A stretch of 64,000 nucleotides of DNA from assembly GCF_902506505.1 (NCBI RefSeq), contig NZ_LR733406.1, forward strand, positions 806,001 through 870,000, written 5' to 3'. The stretch's first letter is position 1; the number at the start of each line of letters is the position of its first letter. Below the pieces are notes generated by a model. It was not told the origin of the DNA and ran no database searches. It saw only the letters and a list, made by a program, of their open reading frames with translations. Both the position numbers and the translations under genes were made by a program. The DNA is from Pseudomonas sp. 8AS. Lineage in GTDB: Bacteria; Pseudomonadota; Gammaproteobacteria; Pseudomonadales; Pseudomonadaceae. Shown here piece by piece: positions 54,730 through 64,000 of the stretch.

Positions 54730-55335
54730 TCAAAGGGTGGAAAAGTCGAAATCTTGCCAGATTGCCGGGCTGAAACCAGCCAGCTCGAGGATTTCCGGCA
54801 GGCGGCCGGCAAAGCCCTGGTAGCTGTGGTCGCCGCCGTCCTGGATATCCAGCCGGCAGCCGGCGTAGAAGGCTTCGGCGTGGCGGTAGTCGAGGGTCTC
54901 GTCGGCCGTCTGCAGCCACACGCGGTAGCGCTGGGCGTCCTGCGGGGCCGGCACTTCCAGCTCGGCCAGAGCCTGCACGTGGTCGTGGGTAAGCAGCCAG
55001 GTCTCGTTGGTGTAATAGTTGGTCTGCTCGACTTCCTTGCCGTCGAACAGGCGGTGCGGGCGCACCGCCGGGTTGATCAGCAGGGCGTTCAGGCCATGCC
55101 GTTCGGCCAGATGGGTGGCGTAGTAGCCGCCCAGCGAGCTGCCCACCAGCAGCGGCCGGCCCAGTTCGACGATGGCCGCCTGCAGCTGGGCGATGGCCTG
55201 GCGCGGGTGGTGGTGCAGGGCCGGCACGCGCAGGTGGTGGGCGATGCCGCAGTGTTCGGCGACGCGCAACAGCTGGCTGGCCTTGGTCGAGGTCGGCGCA
55301 CTGTTGAGGCCGTGGATATAGAGGATGCTGGTCAT
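54730..55335 (-). CDS. yqiA: YqiA-type esterase
   Basis: The 201-residue alpha/beta hydrolase of the YqiA/UPF0227 family starts MTSILYIHGLNSAP (oxyanion HG) and has the nucleophile motif VGSSLGGYYATHLAE. The catalytic aspartate and histidine are probably in the ADETLDYRHAEAF and GGDHSYQGF segments. It lies between cpdA and parE on the same strand, an order shared with enteric bacteria. Natural substrate is not known. Confidence 0.88.
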   Translation of the reverse strand: MTSILYIHGLNSAPTSTKASQLLRVAEHCGIAHHLRVPALHHHPRQAIAQLQAAIVELGRPLLVGSSLGGYYATHLAERHGLNALLINPAVRPHRLFDGKEVEQTNYYTNETWLLTHDHVQALAELEVPAPQDAQRYRVWLQTADETLDYRHAEAFYAGCRLDIQDGGDHSYQGFAGRLPEILELAGFSPAIWQDFDFSTL

Positions 55336-55418
55336 AGGACGGGGAGGCTACTAGCTCGCCAGGCCAGGCTGCAAGCTGATCGGCACGCGACCGCCAGGTC
55401 AGGCGCCTGGCGCAGTGC

Positions 55419-56234
55419 TCAATAGCCTTTGACGCTGTAGTCGATTTCGAAATCGATGCCGGTGACCCGCGACACGCCGGTTTCCAGCAGGCCGTCGGCA
55501 TGCAGGCGCAGCCAGCGGTAGCCGGGGGCGCTGCGGTCGACCTGGAACTCCTCGCTGCCGGGGGCGAACTGCACGCAGGTGGAGGGCGAGGCGAGCAGGC
55601 GCACCTGGTCGCGCTGCTGGTCGAATTCCTGGTGGACATGGCCCCAGAGCATGGCCCTGACCTGCGGGAAACGCTCGATCACGGCGAACAGCGCCTGCGG
55701 ATTGCGCAGGCCGATCGGCTCCATCCAGTTGCAGCCGATGGACACCGGATGGTGGTGGAAGCACACCAGGTGGTGGCGTTCAGGCGCGGCGTTGAGCGAT
55801 TGCTCCAGCAGTTCGAGCTGGTCGTCGCCGAGGAAGCCGGGTACCGCGCCGGGTATCGAGGAGTCGAGCAGGGTGATGCGCCAGCTGCCCAGGTCGATGA
55901 TCGGGTCGAGCAGGTCGCTGCCGGCGCAGGCCTCGCGCATGGCCGGCATTTCGTCGTGGTTGCCGGCGAACCAGCGGGCCTGCCGCGCCAGCGGATCGGT
56001 CAGCTGGCGGAAGCGCTGGTAGGAGCCGAGCGTGCCGTCCTGGGAGAGGTCGCCGCTGGCCAGCATCAGGTCGATGTGCGGCTGTTCCTGCTGCACCCGT
56101 TCGATCACCCGCTGCAGGCTGTCGCAGGTATCCATGCCCAGCAGCTTGCCGCCTTCTTCGGCAAACAGATGACTGTCGGAGAGCTGAACGATCAGCACCG
56201 GTTGGTCATGCGGCGGGGCGGCGGGGTGCGGCAA
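55419..56234 (-). CDS. cpdA: 3',5'-Cyclic-AMP phosphodiesterase CpdA
   Basis: The 271-residue metallophosphoesterase hydrolyses cAMP, setting the pool that activates Vfr. Metal-binding motifs are in order: QLSDSHLF, LASGDLSQDGTLGSY, FAGNHDEMP, VCFHHHPVSIG and WGHVHQEFD. Length fits CpdA. The adjacency with yqiA and nudF supports the name. A large palindromic element lies upstream of its start. Confidence 0.93.
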   Translation of the reverse strand: MPHPAAPPHDQPVLIVQLSDSHLFAEEGGKLLGMDTCDSLQRVIERVQQEQPHIDLMLASGDLSQDGTLGSYQRFRQLTDPLARQARWFAGNHDEMPAMREACAGSDLLDPIIDLGSWRITLLDSSIPGAVPGFLGDDQLELLEQSLNAAPERHHLVCFHHHPVSIGCNWMEPIGLRNPQALFAVIERFPQVRAMLWGHVHQEFDQQRDQVRLLASPSTCVQFAPGSEEFQVDRSAPGYRWLRLHADGLLETGVSRVTGIDFEIDYSVKGY

Positions 56235-56365
56235 GGGGCAACTCCTGAGCAGGGTCTCAGGATTATGGTGGCTGAAAGCGGATTCGGTAAACCCGCTAAA
56301 CGTGAACCTGTCACATTTGCCGCGTGCTGCTGGGGATTAGTGTCGCTAAGTCCGGCGAAAAGCCA

Positions 56366-56631
56366 GGGTCTGCTCCCGCTTCGTTCACGGCCGCGACGGA
56401 GCCCGTTTTTGCACGGGGCTAGGCGCGAGACGCGAGGTTTGGTCGTCCAAATGAGCCGTCGAGTAACGACGTCCCGTGCAAAAACGGGCCCGTCCCTGCG
56501 GGTTGCGCGCAAAATCGCGCCATGCGTCGTTGCGGGACTTGCCAAGGGAATGACCATTGCCTGCGTCCCACGCCTAGCCTGGCGCGATTTTGCGCAGCAA
56601 CGCGGCTCGCGAACGAAGCGGGAACAGACCC
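56366..56631. repeat. Composite nested-palindrome element between DUF1249 gene and cpdA
   Basis: The 421-base gap before cpdA contains no gene but a symmetrical structure. Outer arms: 21-base inverted repeat at 56366-56386 and 56611-56631 (one mismatch; GGTCTGCTCCCGCTTCGTTC on the left). Inside are two long stem-loops: 56401-56489 with a perfect 17-bp stem (GCCCGTTTTTGCACGGG) and 56502-56601 with a 15-bp perfect stem plus one bulge (GCGCAAAATCGCGCC). Their loops are homologous in inverted orientation (GGCTAGGCG, GACGC, TGGTC and AACGACG are shared). The whole looks like two inverted copies of one unit, as in a REPIN but larger. No transposase is present. Family name unknown to me. Confidence 0.8.
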
Positions 56632-56655
56632 GAGGGTTATTGCGTGCAAGCCGAA

Positions 56656-57102
56656 TCAGCGCACGCTGGCCAGCTCATGGCCGCAGGCCAGGCAGTGGCT
56701 GAGCCATTCGCCGAGGAACAGGTTGAGCTGGGTCTTCTCGTCTGGCTGGTGCATGGCGGCGTTCGGGTAGCTGTAGATGCTGCGAAAGCGCCGGGCGTTT
56801 TCCGCGCTGACCACCTCGGCCATGCGCGCGTCGTGGTAGACGCGCACTTCCAGCCGGGGCACCGGCAGCCAGGGCAGGCTGTGCTCCTGGCTGACGCTGA
56901 GGGTGGTGGTGTAGGGGCAGGCTTCCAGCACCTGCAGCACCAGCACGCCGAGCAGCAGGTCGCCCTGGCTCAGGGCCACGCGGCGTTCGCCCTGGCCGTC
57001 GCGCATGTCCGGCAGCAGGCGCAGCAGGCGGGCATAGTTGGCTTCGCAAGCGGCCTGCAGTTCGACCAGGTCGACCCGGTAGCGCTCGCGCAGCAGGTTC
57101 AT
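56656..57102 (-). CDS. DUF1249 (YqiB-like) protein
   Basis: The 148-residue cytoplasmic protein starts at the ATG at 57102, overlapping the nudF stop. Recognisable family segments are ERYRVDLVELQAACEANYAR, LPWLPVPRLEVRVYHDARMA, EVVSAENARRF and the C-terminal EKTQLNLFLGEWLSHCLACG. nudF-yqiB-cpdA order is conserved in enterics and pseudomonads. Function unknown. Confidence 0.87.
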   Translation of the reverse strand: MNLLRERYRVDLVELQAACEANYARLLRLLPDMRDGQGERRVALSQGDLLLGVLVLQVLEACPYTTTLSVSQEHSLPWLPVPRLEVRVYHDARMAEVVSAENARRFRSIYSYPNAAMHQPDEKTQLNLFLGEWLSHCLACGHELASVR

Positions 57103-57716
57103 GACCACAGCCCCCTGACTTCTGCGCGGTTCAGCGCCAGCCACTGCAGGGCGATGATGCTGGCGGCGTTGTTGATGCGCCCGTCCCTGACCGCCTGCAG
57201 GGCATCCTCCAGCGGCCAGACATGCACGCGGATGTCCTCGCCTTCCTCGGCCAGGCCATGCACGCCGCCGGCGCCCTGGCTGTCGCAACGGCCGACATAC
57301 AGGTACACGCGTTCGTCGGAACCACCCGGGGAGGGGAAGTAGGTGGTGATCGGCCACAGCGCGCCGAGGTTCAGGTCGGCCTCCTCGACGGCCTCGCGGC
57401 GCGCCACTTCCTCCGGCTGCTCGTCCTTGTCGATCAGCCCGGCGACCAGCTCCAGCAGCCAGGGATTGCCGTTCTTGTCCATGGCGCCGACGCGGAACTG
57501 CTCGATCAGCACCACGCAGTCGCGCTGCGGGTCGTAGGGCAGCACGCAGACCGCATCGTGGCGCACGAACAGTTCGCGATTGAGTTCCGGGCCCATGCCG
57601 CCGGCGAACAGGCGATGGCGCAGCTGCAGGCGGTCGAGCTTGTAGAACCCCTGGAAGCAGGTCTCGCGCTGGAGGATCTCGACGGCATCGGGGCCGGGTT
57701 TGAACAGTTCGGACAT
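57099..57716 (-). CDS. nudF: ADP-ribose pyrophosphatase NudF
   Basis: The 205-residue Nudix hydrolase cleaves ADP-ribose to AMP and ribose 5-phosphate. The Nudix box is visible in GLIDKDEQPEEVARREAVEE (GX5EX7REUXEEXGU) and the following PSPGGSDERVYLYVGRCD is typical of ADP-ribose enzymes. I chose the ATG at 57716 (MSELFKPGPDAVEIL) over one 12 codons earlier, because the earlier one adds an unconserved tail. It starts the minus-strand nudF-DUF1249-cpdA-yqiA group. Confidence 0.93.
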   Translation of the reverse strand: MSELFKPGPDAVEILQRETCFQGFYKLDRLQLRHRLFAGGMGPELNRELFVRHDAVCVLPYDPQRDCVVLIEQFRVGAMDKNGNPWLLELVAGLIDKDEQPEEVARREAVEEADLNLGALWPITTYFPSPGGSDERVYLYVGRCDSQGAGGVHGLAEEGEDIRVHVWPLEDALQAVRDGRINNAASIIALQWLALNRAEVRGLWS

Positions 57717-57899
57717 GCGGGTGCACTCAAGGGTGATCGGTGTTTGCGCCATCCTAGCGCGCCGCTGCGCCGGGCGCAGCCTCCTTGGAGGATTGCTTGC
57801 AGACAGGGAAAATGGAACTTGTCAGACTTCAGGCAAACGGCCTGTTGCCCCCGGCAACCGCCCGAATGCCGCCCGCATTGCCCCAGCCAAGGAAACCGC

Positions 57900-58646
57900 A
57901 TGCGCCTTTGCCAACTCATCTGTATCGCCTTGCTTCCCCTGACCTTAGGTGCCTGCCAGAGTCTGTTCAAGGCCGGTGGTCAGGAGCCTTTGCCGAGCAC
58001 CCAGCAGCGCTGGGAACACCGGGCGCCGGGTTGCGCCGGCAGCGACTGCCCGCTGGTGAATATCGACCTGCGCCTGCTCGACGACCTGCCCGAGCTGAAC
58101 GCCCTGATCGAGCGCGAGCTGCTCGGCCTGACCCTCGAACTGCCGGGCGACCCGCTGCCGGCGTCGCTGGCCAGCTACGAGCGCGACTTCCTGGCCACGG
58201 CCAAGCCCGGCTGGAGCAGCTACCTGCAGGCCAAGATACTGGAACAGCATGACCGTCTGGTGATCATCGAGCTGTCCAGCTACCGCTTCACCGGCGGTGC
58301 CCATGGCATTCCCGGGCGCGCCTACCTGAACTACGACCGCCAGCTCAAACGCGTGCTGAGCCTGCAGGACATGCTGCTGCCGGACGAGGAACAAGCCTTC
58401 TGGCAGGCCGCCGAGCTGGCGCACCAGGCCTGGCTGAAGGCCAACGGCCTGGAGCGGGACCTCGACTACCAGGCCAGCTGGCCGTTCGAGCGTACCGACA
58501 ACATCGCCCTGACCTTCGGCGCGGTGATGCTCAAGTACGAGGTGGCGCGCATCGCCCCCTACAGCAGCGGCCACCCGGAGCTGCGCATTCCCTATCCGCG
58601 CCTGAACGGCATTCTCAAGCCCTTCTACTTCCCCGGTCGCGGTTAA
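57900..58646 (+). CDS. RsiV/DUF3298-type lipoprotein
   Basis: The 248-residue lipoprotein has a signal peptide with lipobox LGAC (cysteine about 19). The mature part looks like DUF3298 (RsiV C-terminal-like) (LSSYRFTGGAHGIPGRAYLN, YDRQLKRVLSLQDML, LTFGAVMLKYEVARIAPYSSG). This domain is seen in lysozyme-binding anti-sigma factors and in polysaccharide-related proteins; no sigma factor is nearby, so no role is claimed. The ATG at 57900 follows AAGGAAACC. It is divergent from nudF and convergent with cytX. Confidence 0.8.
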   Translation: MRLCQLICIALLPLTLGACQSLFKAGGQEPLPSTQQRWEHRAPGCAGSDCPLVNIDLRLLDDLPELNALIERELLGLTLELPGDPLPASLASYERDFLATAKPGWSSYLQAKILEQHDRLVIIELSSYRFTGGAHGIPGRAYLNYDRQLKRVLSLQDMLLPDEEQAFWQAAELAHQAWLKANGLERDLDYQASWPFERTDNIALTFGAVMLKYEVARIAPYSSGHPELRIPYPRLNGILKPFYFPGRG

Positions 58647-58658
58647 GGCTTGCGCTTG

Positions 58659-58684
58659 CGTAGGGTGCGCCTGCGCACCCTACG
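58659..58684. repeat. Perfect REP-like palindrome between convergent genes
   Basis: CGTAGGGTGCGC-CT-GCGCACCCTACG, a 12-bp perfect stem with a two-base loop, in the 46-base gap between the RsiV-like gene and cytX. Same family as 40455 and 48868. It may act as a bidirectional transcript end. Confidence 0.8.
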
Positions 58685-58692
58685 ACCGGGTT

Positions 58693-59958
58693 TCAGCTGC
58701 GGCGCAGCTTGCCCAGCAGCAGTTGCAGAACACCGGCCAGCAGCAGGGCCGGCAGGGTGGCGCCAACGGCCGGGTAGAAGTTGACCAGCAGATGGAAGGT
58801 GGTCACCCCGCAGGCCCAGGCCAGCAGGCTGTCCCAGCGCAGGGCGGCCTGCCGGTGCGGCAGCTGGCGGCGGCGCAGGACGAAGTGGTCGACCAGCACC
58901 ACGCCGAACAGCGGGGCGAACACCGAGCCGATCAGCAGCAGGAAGCTTTCGTACTCGCTGAGCGGGGCGAACCAGGCGATCAGGGTGCACAGCGCGCCCA
59001 GGCCTAAGGCCAGGTGCTCGACCTTGAGCGGCAGCAGGGTGCCGCTGGAGACCGCCGCCGAGTGGATGTCGGCGAAGGCCTTTTCCGACTCGTCGAGCAG
59101 GATCAGCAGCAGCGGGATGCCCAGACCGGCGCCGGCCAGGGCCAGCAGCAGGCTGTTGGCCTCATCCGGGGCGGCGAAGGCCAGGGTGTAGGCCACGCCC
59201 AGGCCCATCAGCCACAGGCAGCCGATGAAGAAACCCAGCGCCGCGCCGGCGAACACGCCGCCGGAGCGCTTGCCGAAGCGCGAGTAGTCGGCGATCAGCG
59301 GCAGCCAGGACAGCGGCATGGCGATGGCCAGATCGAAGCCCAGGGCGAAGCTCATCGAGCCGTCGCCCGGACGCGCCCACAGGGCGGCCAGGTCGGCGCG
59401 GGCGAACAGGTTCCAGGTCAGCCAGGCGCAGGCGCCGAGCAGCAGCCAGATGCCCCATTTGCGCAGCACGCGGCGCACGAAGGCCAGCGGCCCGGCCACC
59501 GCCAGCAGGGTGGCCAGGGCGCCGAAGAACAATGTCCACAGGGTCGCGTTGCTCCAGGCGCTGTCTTCGCCGAAGGCCTTGCCGGCCAGCAGGCTGGCGG
59601 CATCGCGCATCACGATGATCTCGAAGGCACCCCAGCCGACCAGCTGCAGCAGGTTGAGCAGCGCCGGCAGCACGGCGCCCTGGCGGCCCAGGCTGAGTCT
59701 GAGCGCGGCCATCGAGGCCAGGCCGGTGTCGCTGCCGATCACCCCGACCGCGCCGAGCAGCAGGGCGCCGACCGCCACGCCGAGGACAATCGCCAGCAGC
59801 GCGCCGGCCAGGCCCAGGCCCGGCGCGAGCAGGGCGCCGGCCTGCAGCACCATCAGGCCCATGCCCAGGGAGAACCACAGGGCGAGCAGGTCGCGGGCAC
59901 CGAACACGCGCTCGGTCAGCGGCACGGCAAGGTTGGGGGAGTAGCTGGGGTTGTTCAC
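58693..59958 (-). CDS. cytX: NCS1-type pyrimidine permease CytX (thiamine precursor uptake)
   Basis: The 421-residue inner-membrane protein has about 12 hydrophobic segments and the cytosine/purine permease pattern (GARDLLALWFSLGMGLMVLQ, LIADYSRFGKRSGG). I chose the GTG at 59958, which gives NNPSYSPNLAVPLTERVFG; an ATG 12 codons earlier runs into the thiC terminator. CytX proteins are predicted to import the hydroxymethylpyrimidine moiety, and its position right after TPP-controlled thiC supports that. Transport itself is inferred. Confidence 0.87.
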   Translation of the reverse strand: MNNPSYSPNLAVPLTERVFGARDLLALWFSLGMGLMVLQAGALLAPGLGLAGALLAIVLGVAVGALLLGAVGVIGSDTGLASMAALRLSLGRQGAVLPALLNLLQLVGWGAFEIIVMRDAASLLAGKAFGEDSAWSNATLWTLFFGALATLLAVAGPLAFVRRVLRKWGIWLLLGACAWLTWNLFARADLAALWARPGDGSMSFALGFDLAIAMPLSWLPLIADYSRFGKRSGGVFAGAALGFFIGCLWLMGLGVAYTLAFAAPDEANSLLLALAGAGLGIPLLLILLDESEKAFADIHSAAVSSGTLLPLKVEHLALGLGALCTLIAWFAPLSEYESFLLLIGSVFAPLFGVVLVDHFVLRRRQLPHRQAALRWDSLLAWACGVTTFHLLVNFYPAVGATLPALLLAGVLQLLLGKLRRS

Positions 59959-59975
59959 GGGCAAGGCCTCGCAGA

Positions 59976-60007
59976 GAAAAAGAAAGCCCTGCACCGGGAT
60001 GCAGGGC
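59976..60007 (-). terminator. thiC terminator just upstream of cytX
   Basis: On the minus strand, GCCCTGCA-TCCCGG-TGCAGGGC (60007 to 59986) is followed by TTTCTTTTTC. The T-run ends 18 bases from the cytX start, so cytX depends on read-through or on a promoter within this stretch. Confidence 0.8.
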
Positions 60008-60018
60008 CTGAGTAACTT

Positions 60019-60048
60019 GTAGGGTGGCGGCCCACGCCTGGCGTGGGC
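60019..60048. repeat. Palindromic repeat after thiC
   Basis: GTAGGGTGGCG followed by GCCCACGCC-T-GGCGTGGGC (60030-60048). It resembles a variant of the GTAGGG repeat family and lies between the thiC stop and its terminator. Confidence 0.55.
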
Positions 60049-60066
60049 ACAACACCGGTGCAGGCA

Positions 60067-62145
<2,079 letters not shown>

Positions 62146-62249
62146 GTCGGCAGTCTAATCAAGCGGCCGGCAGAACACCAATGCGGCGCCCGCCCGGCCG
62201 GGCGCGTTTGGTCGGAAAGACGGCCCATTGTTGCAGTGAGGCAACAAAG

Positions 62250-62264
62250 CTAGTTGCAAACTAG
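62250..62264 (+). promoter_or_regulatory. Palindrome in the tolC promoter region
   Basis: CTAGTT-GCA-AACTAG, a perfect 6-3-6 inverted repeat, 83 bases before the porin start. Two nearby TTGCA strings could be promoter elements. The binding protein is unknown. Confidence 0.4.
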
Positions 62265-62346
62265 GCTACCGTCGTGCCGGTTGCGCCTTGACCACCGCAG
62301 GCCGCGCCCTTAGCCTTGCCCGATTACCACGTATCTAGGACTGATC

Positions 62347-63804
62347 ATGCTACGCAGACTCTCTCTGGCGCTCGCAGTAGCTTCCGCCGCATCCGGACTG
62401 GCCTGGGCCGAAGAGGCCCCGCTGAGCAGCAAGACCGGCCTGGTGACTGTCTACAAGGAAGCCGTCGACAACAACGCCGACCTCGCCGCCGCCCGCGCCA
62501 ACTATGCCGCCATCAGCGAAGTGGTGCCGCAGGCCCGCGCCGGCTTGCTGCCGAACATTTCCGGCGGCGCCGACATGACCAATACCGATACCGACGTGGA
62601 TACCACCAACGGCACGGCTTCGTTGGCGCGCAGCGGTCTGTCCTACCAGGCCAACCTGGCCCAGCCGCTGTTCCGCGCCGATCGCTGGTTCCAGCTCAAG
62701 GCGGCCAAGGCCACCGACCAGCAGTACGCCCTGCAGCTGTCGGCCACCGAACAGAACCTGATCCTGCAGAGCGCCGAGACCTACTTCGCCGTGCTGCGCG
62801 CCCAGGACACCCTGGCCTCGACCAAGGCCGAAGAAGCGGCCTTCAAGCGCCAGCTGGACCAGGCCAACGAGCGTTTCGACGTCGGCCTGTCGGACAAGAC
62901 CGACGTGCTTGAAGCCCAGGCCGGTTACGACACCTCCCGCGCCAACCGCATCATCGCCGAACGCAACGTGGAGGACGCCTTCCAGGCCCTGGTCACCCTG
63001 ACCAACCACGAGTACGCCGCGATCGAGGGCATCCAGCACACCCTGCCGATCCTGGCGCCGGTGCCGAATGACGCCAAGGCCTGGGTCGACACCGCCGCCC
63101 AGCAGAACCTCAACCTGCAGTCCAGCAACTATGCGGTGGACGCGGCCGAGGAAACCCTGCGCCAGCGCAAGTCCGGCCATGCGCCGACCCTGGACGCCGT
63201 GGCCCAGTACCAGAAGGGCGACAACGACTCGCTGGGCTTCACCAATAGCAACGCCAACAACCTGCCTGGCGCTTCGCGCTATGACGGCGATGCCGAGCAG
63301 ACCACCATCGGCCTGCAACTGAATATCCCGATCTACAGCGGCGGCCTGACCAGCTCGCAAGTGCGCGAGGCCTACCAGCGCCTGAGCCAGAGCGAGCAGG
63401 AGCGCGAGAGCCTGCGTCGGCAGATCGTCGAGAACACCCGCAACCTGCACCGCGCGGTGAACACCGACGTGGAAACCGTGCAGGCGCGCAAGCAGTCGAT
63501 CATCTCCAACCAGAGCGCCCTGGAAGCCACCGAAATCGGCTACCAGGTCGGTACCCGCAACATCGTCGACGTGCTCGATGCCCAGCGCCAGCTGTACAGC
63601 TCGGTACGCAACTACAACGATGCGCGCTACGACTACATCCTCAACAACCTGCGCCTGAAGCAGGCCGCCGGCACTCTGGCGCCGTCCGACCTGGAGGCGC
63701 TGTCCGCCTTCCTCAAGCCGGACTACAACCCGGACCAGGATTTCCTGCCGCCGGACCTGGCCAAGGCCGCCGAAGCCCAGCTGCGCGGCAAGTCGGACTA
63801 CTGA
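62347..63804 (+). CDS. tolC: TolC-family outer-membrane channel
   Basis: The 485-residue protein has a signal peptide ending near LAWAEEAP and two outer-membrane-efflux repeats: about 30-230 (AVDNNADLAAARANYAAISE, RFDVGLSDKTDVLEAQAGYD) and about 250-445 (AAEETLRQRKSGHAPTLDAV, GYQVGTRNIVDVLDAQRQLY). Trimers form the exit duct for type I secretion or efflux. It is the closest TolC-type protein in this region in P. aeruginosa; no partner pump is adjacent. It is divergent from thiC. Confidence 0.92.
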   Translation: MLRRLSLALAVASAASGLAWAEEAPLSSKTGLVTVYKEAVDNNADLAAARANYAAISEVVPQARAGLLPNISGGADMTNTDTDVDTTNGTASLARSGLSYQANLAQPLFRADRWFQLKAAKATDQQYALQLSATEQNLILQSAETYFAVLRAQDTLASTKAEEAAFKRQLDQANERFDVGLSDKTDVLEAQAGYDTSRANRIIAERNVEDAFQALVTLTNHEYAAIEGIQHTLPILAPVPNDAKAWVDTAAQQNLNLQSSNYAVDAAEETLRQRKSGHAPTLDAVAQYQKGDNDSLGFTNSNANNLPGASRYDGDAEQTTIGLQLNIPIYSGGLTSSQVREAYQRLSQSEQERESLRRQIVENTRNLHRAVNTDVETVQARKQSIISNQSALEATEIGYQVGTRNIVDVLDAQRQLYSSVRNYNDARYDYILNNLRLKQAAGTLAPSDLEALSAFLKPDYNPDQDFLPPDLAKAAEAQLRGKSDY

Positions 63805-63821
63805 GTCGACACCTCCACGAG

Positions 63822-63847
63822 AAAGCCCGGAAACTCCGGGCTTTTTT
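63822..63847 (+). terminator. Rho-independent terminator of tolC
   Basis: AAAGCCCGG-AAACT-CCGGGCTTT with a continuing T-run (TTTTTT), 18 bases after the stop. Beyond it, before the next gene, is a partial REP-like GGCGCACCCTAC near 63874. Confidence 0.93.
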
Positions 63848-63900
63848 ATGCGCGCCGCTGTGCCGGCAGGAGGCGGCGCACCCTACTGGTTGCTAGCGGG

Positions 63901-64000
63901 TCATCTGTTCAGCCACTGCAGCACCCCCAGCCCGGCCGCGCGGCCGCTGGCGAAGCAGGCGGTGAGCAGGTAGCCGCCGGTCGGCGCTTCCCAGTCGAGC
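63901..64000 (-). CDS. C-terminal end of a BaiN/HI0933-type flavoprotein (partial)
   Basis: The last 32 codons of a minus-strand gene run off the right edge: [20 protein letters not shown] followed by [12 protein letters not shown] and a stop at 63901-63903. The [23 protein letters not shown] ending is that of TIGR03862/HI0933-like FAD-dependent oxidoreductases. Only the tail is visible, so the assignment is tentative. Confidence 0.6.
   Translation of the reverse strand, partial: LDWEAPTGGYLLTACFASGRAAGLGVLQWLNR

Noticed and set aside
56235-56655. Small protein genes in the pre-cpdA gap
   Set aside because: Short frames here follow the palindromic repeats on both strands equally and lack ribosome sites.

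Overview
The window is a gene-dense chromosomal segment of a high-GC Pseudomonas sensu lato. The evidence is the pilMNOPQ-aroKB-damX-gltBD-hemE gene order, the FMN, cobalamin and TPP riboswitches in front of their usual Pseudomonas genes, Pseudomonas-type REP palindromes, and oprG beside a zinc-uptake locus. From recalled PAO1 gene order (not checked here), it reads as three P. aeruginosa neighbourhoods joined together: pilM-hemE, oprG to ispA-xseB, and parC-parE to the TolC homologue. No rRNA, tRNA, CRISPR array, prophage or transposase was seen.

Layout. 1-4.6 kb holds the type IV pilus alignment and secretin genes (pilM is cut by the window edge), with clearly lower GC from late pilN through pilQ. 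4.6-7.9 kb has shikimate genes aroK and aroB and the SPOR-domain protein DamX. 8.2-15.4 kb has glutamate synthase gltBD and hemE. 15.7-19.9 kb, on the minus strand, has oprG and a four-gene zinc-type ABC locus headed by a histidine-rich periplasmic protein with a Zur-like operator; its permease carries an in-frame palindromic repeat. 20-23 kb has a thioesterase, CnoX/YbbN, a methyltransferase and a YbaY lipoprotein. 23-31.4 kb is a riboflavin region: nrdR, ribD, FMN riboswitch, a leader ORF, ribC, ribBX, ribH, nusB, thiL, pgpA, two periplasmic proteins and ribA. 31.4-35 kb has B12 uptake genes btuF and btuB with a cobalamin riboswitch. 35-44.5 kb has dxs, then a 6-kb cassette (single-chain acyl-CoA carboxylase, acyl-CoA ligase, LysR), then ispA and xseB. 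44.6-48.8 kb is an MCE lipid-transport operon with two tandem PqiC-type lipoproteins. 48.9-57.7 kb has parC, an aspartyl protease, a phytase-type esterase-like protein, parE, yqiA, cpdA, a DUF1249 gene and nudF. 57.9-64 kb has an RsiV-like lipoprotein, cytX, thiC with a TPP riboswitch, a TolC-family porin and the end of a flavoprotein gene.

Functional links. Riboflavin synthesis is covered by RibA, RibD, RibBX, RibH and RibC, with the GTP cyclohydrolase half of RibBX degenerate and a stand-alone RibA present. CytX and ThiC form a thiamine-pyrimidine module. BtuF and BtuB form a B12 uptake pair. IspA and Dxs are isoprenoid genes normally in one operon with xseB, here split.

Most unusual features: (1) a ~266-bp composite element of nested inverted repeats at 56366-56631 whose two arms are homologous stem-loops; (2) two copies of a ~135-142 bp palindromic-end repeat, one inside a permease reading frame and one ending at the stop codon of the carboxylase; (3) the acyl-CoA cassette interrupting xseB-ispA-dxs; (4) a 23-codon leader ORF joining the FMN riboswitch to ribC.
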